Assembly: GCA_046541515.1 (NCBI GenBank)
Contig: JBKHDD010000006.1
Span: 8,193 to 72,192 of the forward strand
From: CAYFVR01 sp046541515
Lineage (GTDB): Bacteria; Desulfobacterota; Desulfobacteria; Desulfobacterales; Desulfococcaceae
Length of the DNA stretch: 64,000 nt
Direction of reading: 5' to 3'
Under the pieces are notes generated by a model. It had not been told where the DNA came from. It searched no databases and worked only from the letters and a program-made list of their open reading frames with translations. Below are positions 1 to 6,864 of the stretch, one piece after another. Within the stretch, counting starts at the first letter, position 1; each line of letters begins with the position of its first letter. Both the position numbers and the translations under genes were made by a program.

Positions 1-1
1 G

Positions 2-475
2 TCCTGCGCGGCCGACAACGGGGTCTGCGAAATGGACCAGCCGCCGGCCACGCCCGGCCCAACGACGGTTTCGGGACGGAACTGGACCCGTCCGCTTGCC
101 GCGGGCGCGGTTCTGATTCTTCTGCTGGTGGTCGGAGTCTGGCAATTCCGGCCGGATTCACCGGTCGTTCCGGACCCTGCTCCGGACCCTGCTCCGGAAT
201 CGACGCCGGAACCGGCGCCGCAAACCACCGCTCCGACGGAGGAACCGGCCGAGACGGCGGCCAAAGCCCTGCTTTCCATCCAATCCGACCCCGCCTCGGC
301 GGAAATTTTCGTGGACGGAGAATCCCGGGGGACGGCCCCGATGGACCTGCCGCTACCCCTGGGCAAACACGAGGTGCGGTTGCGGCTGGATGGATACCAC
401 GACTGGCGGGCCCAATTGGACCTCACCGAGCCGGAGCCGATCCCGCTTCGCATTCGTCTCCAGCCCATGCCCTGA
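2..475 (+). CDS. Partial membrane protein with C-terminal PEGA domain
   Basis: The reading frame is open from the window edge to a TGA at 473-475, so this is probably the C-terminal 157 residues of a longer protein. The first ATG in frame (position 32) has no convincing ribosome site. After a short polar stretch there is one membrane segment (LAAGAVLILLLVVGVW), a Pro/Glu/Thr-rich linker, and a PEGA domain (LLSIQSDPASAEIFVDG, then GKHEVRLRLDGY). A cytoplasmic kinase domain, one TM and an external PEGA domain is a known bacterial Ser/Thr-kinase layout. The FHA protein and PP2C phosphatase 3-5 kb downstream fit that, but the kinase part lies outside the window, so this is inference. Confidence 0.7.
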   Translation, partial: SCAADNGVCEMDQPPATPGPTTVSGRNWTRPLAAGAVLILLLVVGVWQFRPDSPVVPDPAPDPAPESTPEPAPQTTAPTEEPAETAAKALLSIQSDPASAEIFVDGESRGTAPMDLPLPLGKHEVRLRLDGYHDWRAQLDLTEPEPIPLRIRLQPMP

Positions 476-594
476 TCCACGCCGCCAGCCATTCCGGGCG
501 GCCCGGAGGAAGCAACCCGTTTCGAAACCCGGGAGAGGAGAGGGCGGTTGCCCGCGGCATTGCGGTCTCGGTCGGCGCCGGCTGAAACCATCGA

Positions 595-610
595 TTGGAA
601 CCCGTTCCAA
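595..610. promoter_or_regulatory. Inverted repeat upstream of the redoxin/CsgG gene
   Basis: TTGGAAC-CC-GTTCCAA is a perfect 7-bp inverted repeat in the 192-bp gap before the gene at 668. It could be an operator. There is no T-run that would make it a terminator. No clear promoter was seen around it. Confidence 0.3.
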
Positions 611-667
611 AATCACGTCGGCGACCGCGTCGCCGGTCCCTTCACATTTCAATGGGAGGAAAAAGAC

Positions 668-2608
668 ATGAAACGGACCATCGCCCGCCTGGGCGCGCTG
701 GCCTTTCTCCTTGCCGTTCCCCTCTCCGCATGGGCCCGGCCCATGTCGGGAGATCCGGCGCCGGCCTTTCAGGCGCCCGGTCTGGACGGCAAAACCTATG
801 ATCTGGCCGCCATGGCGACCACGCCGATGACGGTGCTTTACTTCTTCGACGCCACGTCGCCGGCCAGTCAGGAGGGGCTGTTGCGCATCGACGACATCGC
901 CCGGGATTACAAAACCGCCGGCATGACCGTCTGGGCCATCACCCGGTCCAGCGAATCCCAGGCCCGAACGTTCGCCGAAAAGCACAAACCGGCCTTTCCC
1001 GTCCTGCTGGACGGCGCAAACATTTCGGACCAGTACGACGCCCGGCTCATCCTGCCCACCGTCTGCATTCTGGGACCGGACCGGATCGTGCTGGATCTGC
1101 TCAAGGGCGGGGGCGGCTCCACGGCCGTCATGCTCACCCGGCTGGCGGAACGCAATCTCCAGCGCCGGGAAACGGCGGTGGCCAAGGCGCTGTCCGAAGA
1201 AGCGGCGAGGGAGGAGCCGGCAAAGGCCGAAGCGTTGGCCGTGAAAGCCTACGCCGCCTTGGAGGAGGGCAACCTGGAAGAGGCGGAAGCCGCCTCCCGA
1301 TCCCTGGCCAAACTCCCCGGCGAGGGCGAAATCCTGGCCCGGGAGGTGGAGGCCACGGTGCTGGCGGAGAAGGGCGAAACCGAGGCCGCGCTGAAAACGG
1401 CGGAGGCGGTGGAACGGAAAGCCCCGGAACGGGTGCAGGCCACCCGGATCAAGGCGGACATTCTCTACGCCCAAAACCAGAAGCCGGCCGCCGAGGCCGC
1501 CTACCGGGAAGCGGCCGGGAAGCCGGAGGGGAGCGACTACCAAAAGGCCCGCGCCAAAAACCGATATGGCCGTTTTTTCGCAAGCCTGGGCGACTATGAA
1601 AAGGCCCGGGGCCAGTACGACGAAGCGGTGGAGATCGACCCCTATTTCGTGGAAGCCACCGCGAACAAAGGCGTAACCTACGGACGAGAGGGGCAATGGG
1701 ACCAGGCCCTGGCCGCCTATCGGAAGACCCTGGCGGTGGACAGCGCCGACCCGTTCGCGGCGGTGCTTGCCCGCCAGGCCGAAGAAATGCTGGCCCTGCG
1801 GAACGACGCCTCCCGTCGGGAGCGGGTGGACAAGCTGGTCAAGGAGCTGGCGGAACGATTCCGCAAACAACAGGCGGCGCCCGGCGCCGACATGGGAGAC
1901 GAATGGACCTCCCGCCCCATGATCCTGGCCTTCGTGGATTTCCGGGAAACCGGCGGCCTTTCGGATCGGGACGGCTTCAGCGAAGTCTTGACCCTGGGAC
2001 TTACCCAACGGCTCAACGCCTCCGGCCGGGTTCAGGTGGTGGAGCGGGTTCTGTTGGAGCGGCTGCTGGAAGAGCTGAACCTGGGCTCCTCCGATCTGGC
2101 CGACCCGGAAACCCAACTGCGGCTGGGCCGGGTGTTGGCGGCCAAACTGCTGGGCACCGGTTCCTTGCTGCATCTACCCGCCGGCAGCCTGCTGACCCTG
2201 CGGCTCATCGACACCGAAACCACCGGCGTGCCCAAAATCATCACCCGCCAGATTCCCGCCGAGGCCGTGGAGCGGGAGGCGGACGCCCTGAACCGGATGC
2301 TTCTCCGCGCGGTCATCGAAGAGTATCCGCTGCGGGGCTACGTGGTGGAGTCGGACGGCAAGAAGGGCATTCTAAATCTGGGCGAACGGCAGGGCGTGGT
2401 GCTGGGCACCCGGTTTCAGGTGCTCGGAGAGCCGAAAAGCATCGAATATCGCGGAAAGACCCTGAAGGGCTCGCCCGAGCCGTTGGGGCTGGTGGAAGTC
2501 ACCGAAGTGGAGCCGGATTTCAGCCATGTTCGGGTGGTGGAAGGCGGAACGGCGGTCCAAAGAGACCGCAAGGTCCAGGAAAAAGCGGCCGATGCGTCGG
2601 CTTCCTGA
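668..2608 (+). CDS. Secreted redoxin-fold / TPR / CsgG-domain protein
   Basis: 646 residues, starting at ATG 668 behind GGGAGGA (654-660). A signal peptide (MKRTIARLGALAFLLAVPLSAWA) is followed by a thioredoxin/AhpC-TSA-like fold (about residues 26-165). The usual catalytic C-x-x-C is replaced by TSPAS (FFDATSPASQEG), so redox activity is unlikely. Residues about 175-420 are alanine/glutamate-rich TPR helices. The C-terminal third has the CsgG/FlgO-like pattern (ILAFVDFRETGG, RVQVVERVLLERLLEELNLG, PETQLRLGRVLAAKLLGTGSL) and a basket-like end. The next gene overlaps it by 17 bp and has a related CsgG domain, so the two are probably co-expressed envelope components. The exact function is unknown. 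Confidence 0.8.
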   Translation: MKRTIARLGALAFLLAVPLSAWARPMSGDPAPAFQAPGLDGKTYDLAAMATTPMTVLYFFDATSPASQEGLLRIDDIARDYKTAGMTVWAITRSSESQARTFAEKHKPAFPVLLDGANISDQYDARLILPTVCILGPDRIVLDLLKGGGGSTAVMLTRLAERNLQRRETAVAKALSEEAAREEPAKAEALAVKAYAALEEGNLEEAEAASRSLAKLPGEGEILAREVEATVLAEKGETEAALKTAEAVERKAPERVQATRIKADILYAQNQKPAAEAAYREAAGKPEGSDYQKARAKNRYGRFFASLGDYEKARGQYDEAVEIDPYFVEATANKGVTYGREGQWDQALAAYRKTLAVDSADPFAAVLARQAEEMLALRNDASRRERVDKLVKELAERFRKQQAAPGADMGDEWTSRPMILAFVDFRETGGLSDRDGFSEVLTLGLTQRLNASGRVQVVERVLLERLLEELNLGSSDLADPETQLRLGRVLAAKLLGTGSLLHLPAGSLLTLRLIDTETTGVPKIITRQIPAEAVEREADALNRMLLRAVIEEYPLRGYVVESDGKKGILNLGERQGVVLGTRFQVLGEPKSIEYRGKTLKGSPEPLGLVEVTEVEPDFSHVRVVEGGTAVQRDRKVQEKAADASAS

Positions 2609-3149
2609 AGCCCTGATCGCGATCCTTCTTCTGGTGGGGGCGGGCTGCGCGCATTCGCCGCCCCCCTTGCCGGGAAAGGATGGGAGCGATTCGGCCGGGC
2701 CGCCGGGGGTGGAAAGCGTGGCGGTGTGGGAGCCGGAACCGGGCGGCCTGGTCGCGCCCGAAACCGTCCCGTTCCTCGCCGAAATGGCCCCGGCCCTGGC
2801 CGGGGAGATCATGTCCGTTTTTTCGGAATCGGAGAATTACACGCTGGTGGAACGGGAAAAGCTGCTCCTGGCCCTGGAGGAACTCGACCTGGGCAGTTCC
2901 GAACTGGCGTCGCCGGAAACCCGACTGGAAATCGGCCGAATGATCGGGGCCAAGTGGATGGTCTTTGGCGTCTACCAGGCGTTCGGGGACGTGTTGCGGC
3001 TGGACCTGCGGCGGGTGGAGGTGGAAACCGGGCGGATTGAACGGGGAACCAGTCGAACCGCGCCCGCCGGAAATCCGACCGCCTGGCTGGCGGCGGCCCG
3101 GGAGGCGGCAACGGCCCTCCTTCCGCCGCGCCCAGATCCGGGGGGATAA
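2592..3149 (+). CDS. CsgG-family lipoprotein
   Basis: 185 residues. The start at ATG 2592, inside the end of the previous gene, is chosen because it gives a clean lipoprotein signal (MRRLPEALIAILLLVGAGC, lipobox Cys at 19). The mature part has the CsgG-like core: FSESENYTLVEREKLLLALEELDLGSS followed by PETRLEIGRMIGAKWMVFGVY. This region closely parallels the C-terminal domain of the upstream gene, which suggests duplication. CsgG-family proteins are periplasmic or outer-membrane lipoproteins that often form secretion or assembly pores; whether this one forms a pore cannot be told. Its TAA stop (3147-3149) directly touches the stop of the convergent FHA gene. Confidence 0.75.
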   Translation: MRRLPEALIAILLLVGAGCAHSPPPLPGKDGSDSAGPPGVESVAVWEPEPGGLVAPETVPFLAEMAPALAGEIMSVFSESENYTLVEREKLLLALEELDLGSSELASPETRLEIGRMIGAKWMVFGVYQAFGDVLRLDLRRVEVETGRIERGTSRTAPAGNPTAWLAAAREAATALLPPRPDPGG

Positions 3150-4169
3150 TCAACGCTTCATCCATTTCCCCAAAAGCGATCCGCTCTTTTTCTTTTTCCG
3201 GTTCTCTTCTACATCCTCTCCGGCGTCCGTCTCGGAAGCTGAGCCGAGGGAAAAGGGCGGCGGTTCCACCTCCAACAGCCGTCCCCCGGCCATGAACTGG
3301 AAAAAGGGACCGCCGGAGGCCAATTCAATCCGGTCGTCCGGCGAAAGCGGAACGCCGGAACCGGCCTCTCCGCCGTTCACCCGCACGGTCGCCTTGCCGG
3401 TCAGGTCTTGAATCCAATATTTTCCGTCGTGGAAAAAAATGCGGGCGTGACGGTCCAAGATGGCGTCGTGGGGAATCTCCCAATCGCAGTCCGACCGCCG
3501 CCCCGCCACGATGGGCAGCTCCTTGAACGCCCGAAGAGTCGGCCCAAATTGCACCGCCAGCGGCTTCTTCACCCGCTGAATGTCGCGGTCGTTGGGCGGG
3601 AGGGGGCGGGACGGCGGGGGGGCGGCCGGTTCCGAATCCACATCGGGTTCCACCGTGGGCTCCGACGGCGGCGGTTCGGCGGACGAAATCCGTTCGGGTT
3701 CCGGGTCGGCTTCGGTGAAGCGGGGAACCGGTTCCGGTTCGGGCGGCGCCGAAGGGGGAGGGGAGGACGGGGGACGGGTTTCCGGCTCCGGCTCGGCCGC
3801 AACGGCTTCCTCGGAAAAGTCCGAGGCCACCTCGGAGATGTCCGTCAGAAAACTGAACTTGGGGCCGGATTCTTCCGAAAGGGTGATCACGTCTCCGGGG
3901 GTCAGAAACGCCTCTTTGATTTCCTTGCCGTTCAGGAAGGTTCCGTTGGTGCTTTCGTCCAGCAGCTTGTGCCGGTTTCCCTCCCGAACGATCCGTGCGT
4001 GACGACGGGACACGGAAACCATGTCGCCGGGAAAACGGACCCCGCACTGGGGTTCCCGGCCGATGGAAATTTCCGGATCGGTAAAATTCTGAATTTCGCC
4101 TTTCAGCGGACCCTGAATGTGAATCAGCTGAACGGTGACGCGGGGTGGCCTGGGCATGGGCGGTCCCAT
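3150..4169 (-). CDS. Protein with two FHA domains joined by a Pro-rich linker
   Basis: 339 residues. The N-terminal FHA domain (about 10-105) has the phosphothreonine-binding pattern IGREPQCGV, SVSRRHARI and NGTFLNG. A long acidic/Pro/Ser linker (about 110-215) follows, then a second, more divergent FHA (about 220-320) with VAGRRSDCDW, ILDRHARIFF and VRVNGG. The C-terminus is basic (KKKKSGSLLGKWMKR). FHA domains read phosphorylated threonines made by Ser/Thr kinases. The divergent PP2C phosphatase and the upstream PEGA protein point to one phospho-signalling locus. A later Met (4157) is an alternative start; neither has a strong ribosome site. Confidence 0.85.
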   Translation of the reverse strand: MGPPMPRPPRVTVQLIHIQGPLKGEIQNFTDPEISIGREPQCGVRFPGDMVSVSRRHARIVREGNRHKLLDESTNGTFLNGKEIKEAFLTPGDVITLSEESGPKFSFLTDISEVASDFSEEAVAAEPEPETRPPSSPPPSAPPEPEPVPRFTEADPEPERISSAEPPPSEPTVEPDVDSEPAAPPPSRPLPPNDRDIQRVKKPLAVQFGPTLRAFKELPIVAGRRSDCDWEIPHDAILDRHARIFFHDGKYWIQDLTGKATVRVNGGEAGSGVPLSPDDRIELASGGPFFQFMAGGRLLEVEPPPFSLGSASETDAGEDVEENRKKKKSGSLLGKWMKR

Positions 4170-4246
4170 CGAAAAGGGAAATGGAAACGGGGATCGGCTC
4201 CGGTTTCAAAAGCCGCCGAAACCGCTTGAATCGCCGGTTGGATTTC

Positions 4247-4275
4247 AGGATGCCGGATCGTCGGAAGGCTGTCAA
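4247..4275 (-). promoter_or_regulatory. Candidate promoter of the FHA gene
   Basis: On the minus strand a perfect -35 TTGACA (4270-4275) is followed after 17 bp by CATCCT (4247-4252), a poor -10. The position, about 80 bp before the FHA start in the divergent gap, fits. Confidence 0.35.
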
Positions 4276-4302
4276 GCCCGGCGACGAACCACGCCTTTTT
4301 CC

Positions 4303-4331
4303 TTGATATTCATCCGGGATTTTATTAGGCT
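4303..4331 (+). promoter_or_regulatory. Candidate promoter of the PP2C gene
   Basis: TTGATA (4303-4308), 17 bp, TAGGCT (4326-4331), 80 bp before the PP2C start. The -10 resembles the TAGGTT found at the same spacing before the SufC-like gene, which supports a shared promoter type. Confidence 0.4.
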
Positions 4332-4410
4332 GTCCCTTCGTGAAACCGAAAAGCCGCACTGCGGGACGGGTTATACATGGTCGCGAAATCCTCGTGGGTG
4401 GAAAAATCCG

Positions 4411-5145
4411 ATGCCTAAAATCGCCTTGTCGGGACGAACCGATGTCGGGCTGAAACGGTCCAACAACGAGGATTCCTTCGTGGTCCGACCGGAGTTGAAC
4501 TTCTGCCTGGTGGCCGACGGAATGGGCGGCGCCGCGGCCGGGGAGCTGGCCAGCCGGTACTTCGCGGAAACCGCCCTTGAGCTTTTCAACCAAAACAGCG
4601 ATCAACCCGGCGAAAAGGAATTGCCGTCCCTGGTTCAGCGGGCCTTTACCTTGGCCAACAAGCGAATTTTGGATCATGTGAAAAAGCGGCCCAACCACGA
4701 AGGCATGGGTTGCACGGCGGAACTGATGGCCTTTTTCGACGGCGGATTCGTGCTCGGCCACATGGGCGACAGCCGCACCTATCGTTTCCGGGATGGAGAG
4801 CTGAAGCAACTCACCCACGACCATTCCCTGGTGCAGAACATGGTGGACCAGGGCATGATCTCCAAGGAAGAGGCCCGCACCCATTCCCACCGAAACGTCA
4901 TTCTGCGGGCGGTGGGCATTGAAAAGAACGTCTCTCTGGACCTGATCCGGGGAAAAACTCGCCCGGGCGACCTCTATCTGCTCTGCTCCGACGGCCTTAC
5001 CGACATGGTGGACGACCATCTCATCAAGGAAGTGCTCACCTCCGACATTTCCCTGCCCCAAAAGGTGGAAGGCTTCATCGAACTGGCCAAGCTCGCCGGC
5101 GGCAGCGACAACATCACCGTCGTCCTCTCCCACGTCATTTCCTGA
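4411..5145 (+). CDS. PP2C-family Ser/Thr protein phosphatase
   Basis: 244 residues, the size of a stand-alone bacterial PP2C (PrpC/Stp type). All metal-binding motifs are present: RTDVGLKRSNNEDSF, LVADGMGGAAAGE, GHMGDSRTYRF, LLCSDGLTDMV and GSDNITVVL. It should remove phosphate from Ser/Thr residues with Mn or Mg. ATG 4411 is chosen because the family begins a few residues before the RTDxGxxR motif; the frame is open further upstream but without conserved sequence. It is divergent from the double-FHA gene, a pairing typical of kinase/phosphatase signalling loci. Confidence 0.93.
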   Translation: MPKIALSGRTDVGLKRSNNEDSFVVRPELNFCLVADGMGGAAAGELASRYFAETALELFNQNSDQPGEKELPSLVQRAFTLANKRILDHVKKRPNHEGMGCTAELMAFFDGGFVLGHMGDSRTYRFRDGELKQLTHDHSLVQNMVDQGMISKEEARTHSHRNVILRAVGIEKNVSLDLIRGKTRPGDLYLLCSDGLTDMVDDHLIKEVLTSDISLPQKVEGFIELAKLAGGSDNITVVLSHVIS

Positions 5146-5164
5146 CCGCCGATTCCCGCCCGCT

Positions 5165-6238
5165 TCAGATTTCCCGAAGCTTTTTCAGCAATCCTTCGGC
5201 CTGCTGGATGTTTTCCGCCACGTCCCGGTAATTGGGGTCCATGAATCGGACCTGTTCCCACGCTCGGATCGCCTTTTCCATCTGTTCGCTGCCTTTTTCG
5301 GTGAATCGGCGAATGCCGTCGTTGTAAAGCCGTTTTTTCACTTCGTCGGCATAGGCTTCGCAGGCGGCGCAGTTTTGGCCGGTCCGGCGGGCGGCGGCCC
5401 GGGCCTTTTCCGCGGCCGCCCGGTAGGCGGCGCGGCCGGAATCCCGAAAGCGGGAAAACCGTTCCAAGGCCAGATCAAAATAGGCCCGAAACCGATATTC
5501 CAGGGCGGGTTCGCGATGGGGGTTTACCTGGACCGCACGCTCCAGCAACTCCGCCGCCCGTTCGAAACGGCCGGCCGCATATTGACTTTTTCCCGCCTCC
5601 AGCCACTCTTCGGACCGGCGGTCGATTTCCCCCAGGTAAACCCGGCACTCCTGACAGTCGGGCCGAAGGGCCAACACCGCCTCAAATCCCTCCCGGGCCG
5701 CCACCAGTTCTTCGGCTTCGTAGCGGCGAACCGCCTGCTGGTATTGGGCCGTCGCCAAGTCTCGGCGCACCTGGGGATCGTCCGGGTTTGCCCGCCGGGC
5801 GCGGGTCAAGCTGGCGACCGCCGCGTCGTAGTTTTCATCGCGAAGGGCCTGGATTCCCCGGGCGTGATGGGTGTCGGTCGGCGTGGCGGCAACCTCGGGA
5901 ACCCCGGCTTCCGGGAATTCGGGTCTCCGGGGGGCGGGAGCGCCGGTCCCCGAAGGTCGCCATTGGCCGTCCACCCGCACCGGCGGAATCCGCAGTCGTC
6001 GCCCCGCCCGAAGTTCCTGGGCGTCCCGGATGTCGTTGGCCGACTTCAACGCCGCAAGGGTACCGAATTTTTTATAGGTGCCGTAATACTTCATGGCGAT
6101 TTCGGAAAGGGTTTCCCCGGCCTGGACCACGTGAACCCGGGCGCGTTCGCCCTCCGGCGGCGAGGATTCGAAGCCCGCGCACCCCAAAAGGGCGGACGCG
6201 AGGCCCAAAGTGACCGTGATCCAAAGGAACCGGTTCAT
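5165..6238 (-). CDS. LysM and TPR lipoprotein
   Basis: 357 residues. ATG 6238 is preferred over 6253 because it gives a compact lipoprotein signal (MNRFLWITVTLGLASALLGC, Cys 20). One LysM domain follows (HVVQAGETLSEIAMKYYGT to GRRLRIPP), which binds peptidoglycan glycan chains. The rest is TPR helices (from about residue 120), including a short C-x-x-C in RPDCQECRVYLG and another in GQNCAACEAY. The C-terminal part has an AWEQVRFMDPNYRDVAENIQQA repeat end like cell-envelope TPR proteins. It is convergent with the PP2C gene, separated by 19 bp with no terminator, and is probably the last gene of the minus-strand run from PrkA2. Confidence 0.85.
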   Translation of the reverse strand: MNRFLWITVTLGLASALLGCAGFESSPPEGERARVHVVQAGETLSEIAMKYYGTYKKFGTLAALKSANDIRDAQELRAGRRLRIPPVRVDGQWRPSGTGAPAPRRPEFPEAGVPEVAATPTDTHHARGIQALRDENYDAAVASLTRARRANPDDPQVRRDLATAQYQQAVRRYEAEELVAAREGFEAVLALRPDCQECRVYLGEIDRRSEEWLEAGKSQYAAGRFERAAELLERAVQVNPHREPALEYRFRAYFDLALERFSRFRDSGRAAYRAAAEKARAAARRTGQNCAACEAYADEVKKRLYNDGIRRFTEKGSEQMEKAIRAWEQVRFMDPNYRDVAENIQQAEGLLKKLREI

Positions 6239-6258
6239 GGCGGGATTCCCCATGGGCG

Positions 6259-6798
6259 CTATTTGATCAATCCGATAATTTCGCGAAAGGCCGGACCCCC
6301 GGCTTCCCGCATGATTTCAAACACCGCCGTCTCCACCGTGGCGAGACTCGCGCCGGCCTCCCGAACCCGTTCCAGGCCGATTTCCTTGTTGAGCGGATAG
6401 CGAGAGGCCACCGCGTCGACCGCCACTTGAACGCCAAACCCCTCCCGAGCCAGATCGGCGGCGGTTTGCAGAATGCAGATATGGGTTTCGATGCCGGAGA
6501 GCAATACCTGGCGTCGACCGAGCCGGTTCAGGGTCTCCCGCACTTTGGGTTCTCCCCAGGCGCTGAAGCTTTTTTTGGCGATGGGCTTCAGACCCTCCAG
6601 CAAACGCGCCACCTCCGGGGTGGTCGGCCCCATTTTGTCCGGCACCTGCTCCAGCCAAACAATGGGAACCTCCAACACCCGAGCCGCCTGAATCAGCGTG
6701 GTCAGTCCCTGAAAAAAGGCGTCTCTTTCGTGCATGATTTCCGCAAGACGGCCCTGCACGTCGGTGACGATCAATACCGATGATTCCGCGGTGAGCAT
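6259..6798 (-). CDS. Isochorismatase-family cysteine hydrolase
   Basis: 179 residues, normal for the family. The catalytic triad is visible: Asp in LIVTDVQG (near 13), Lys in IAKKSFSAW (near 75) and Cys in SGIETHICILQT (near 108). Family members hydrolyse amides or enol ethers (nicotinamidase, YcaC and others); the substrate is not predictable. GGGGAGGCC precedes the ATG. It lies 66 bp after the PrkA-like gene and 20 bp before the LysM lipoprotein on the same strand, so it may be read through from the dormancy module. Confidence 0.88.
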   Translation of the reverse strand: MLTAESSVLIVTDVQGRLAEIMHERDAFFQGLTTLIQAARVLEVPIVWLEQVPDKMGPTTPEVARLLEGLKPIAKKSFSAWGEPKVRETLNRLGRRQVLLSGIETHICILQTAADLAREGFGVQVAVDAVASRYPLNKEIGLERVREAGASLATVETAVFEIMREAGGPAFREIIGLIK

Positions 6799-6864
6799 AA
6801 GGCCTCCCCGGGTCCCCCGCAGGGAACCCCGAATGATGAAAACCGGCGCCGAAAAGGCCCCGGA

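Noticed and set aside
353..2173. Long minus-strand frame of 606 codons opposite the redoxin/CsgG gene
   Set aside because: Antisense to a gene with signal peptide, RBS and recognisable domains; high-GC DNA yields long spurious open frames. Same reason for 7114-9132, 9690-10973, 10921-12387, 12463-14625 and 14936-16915.
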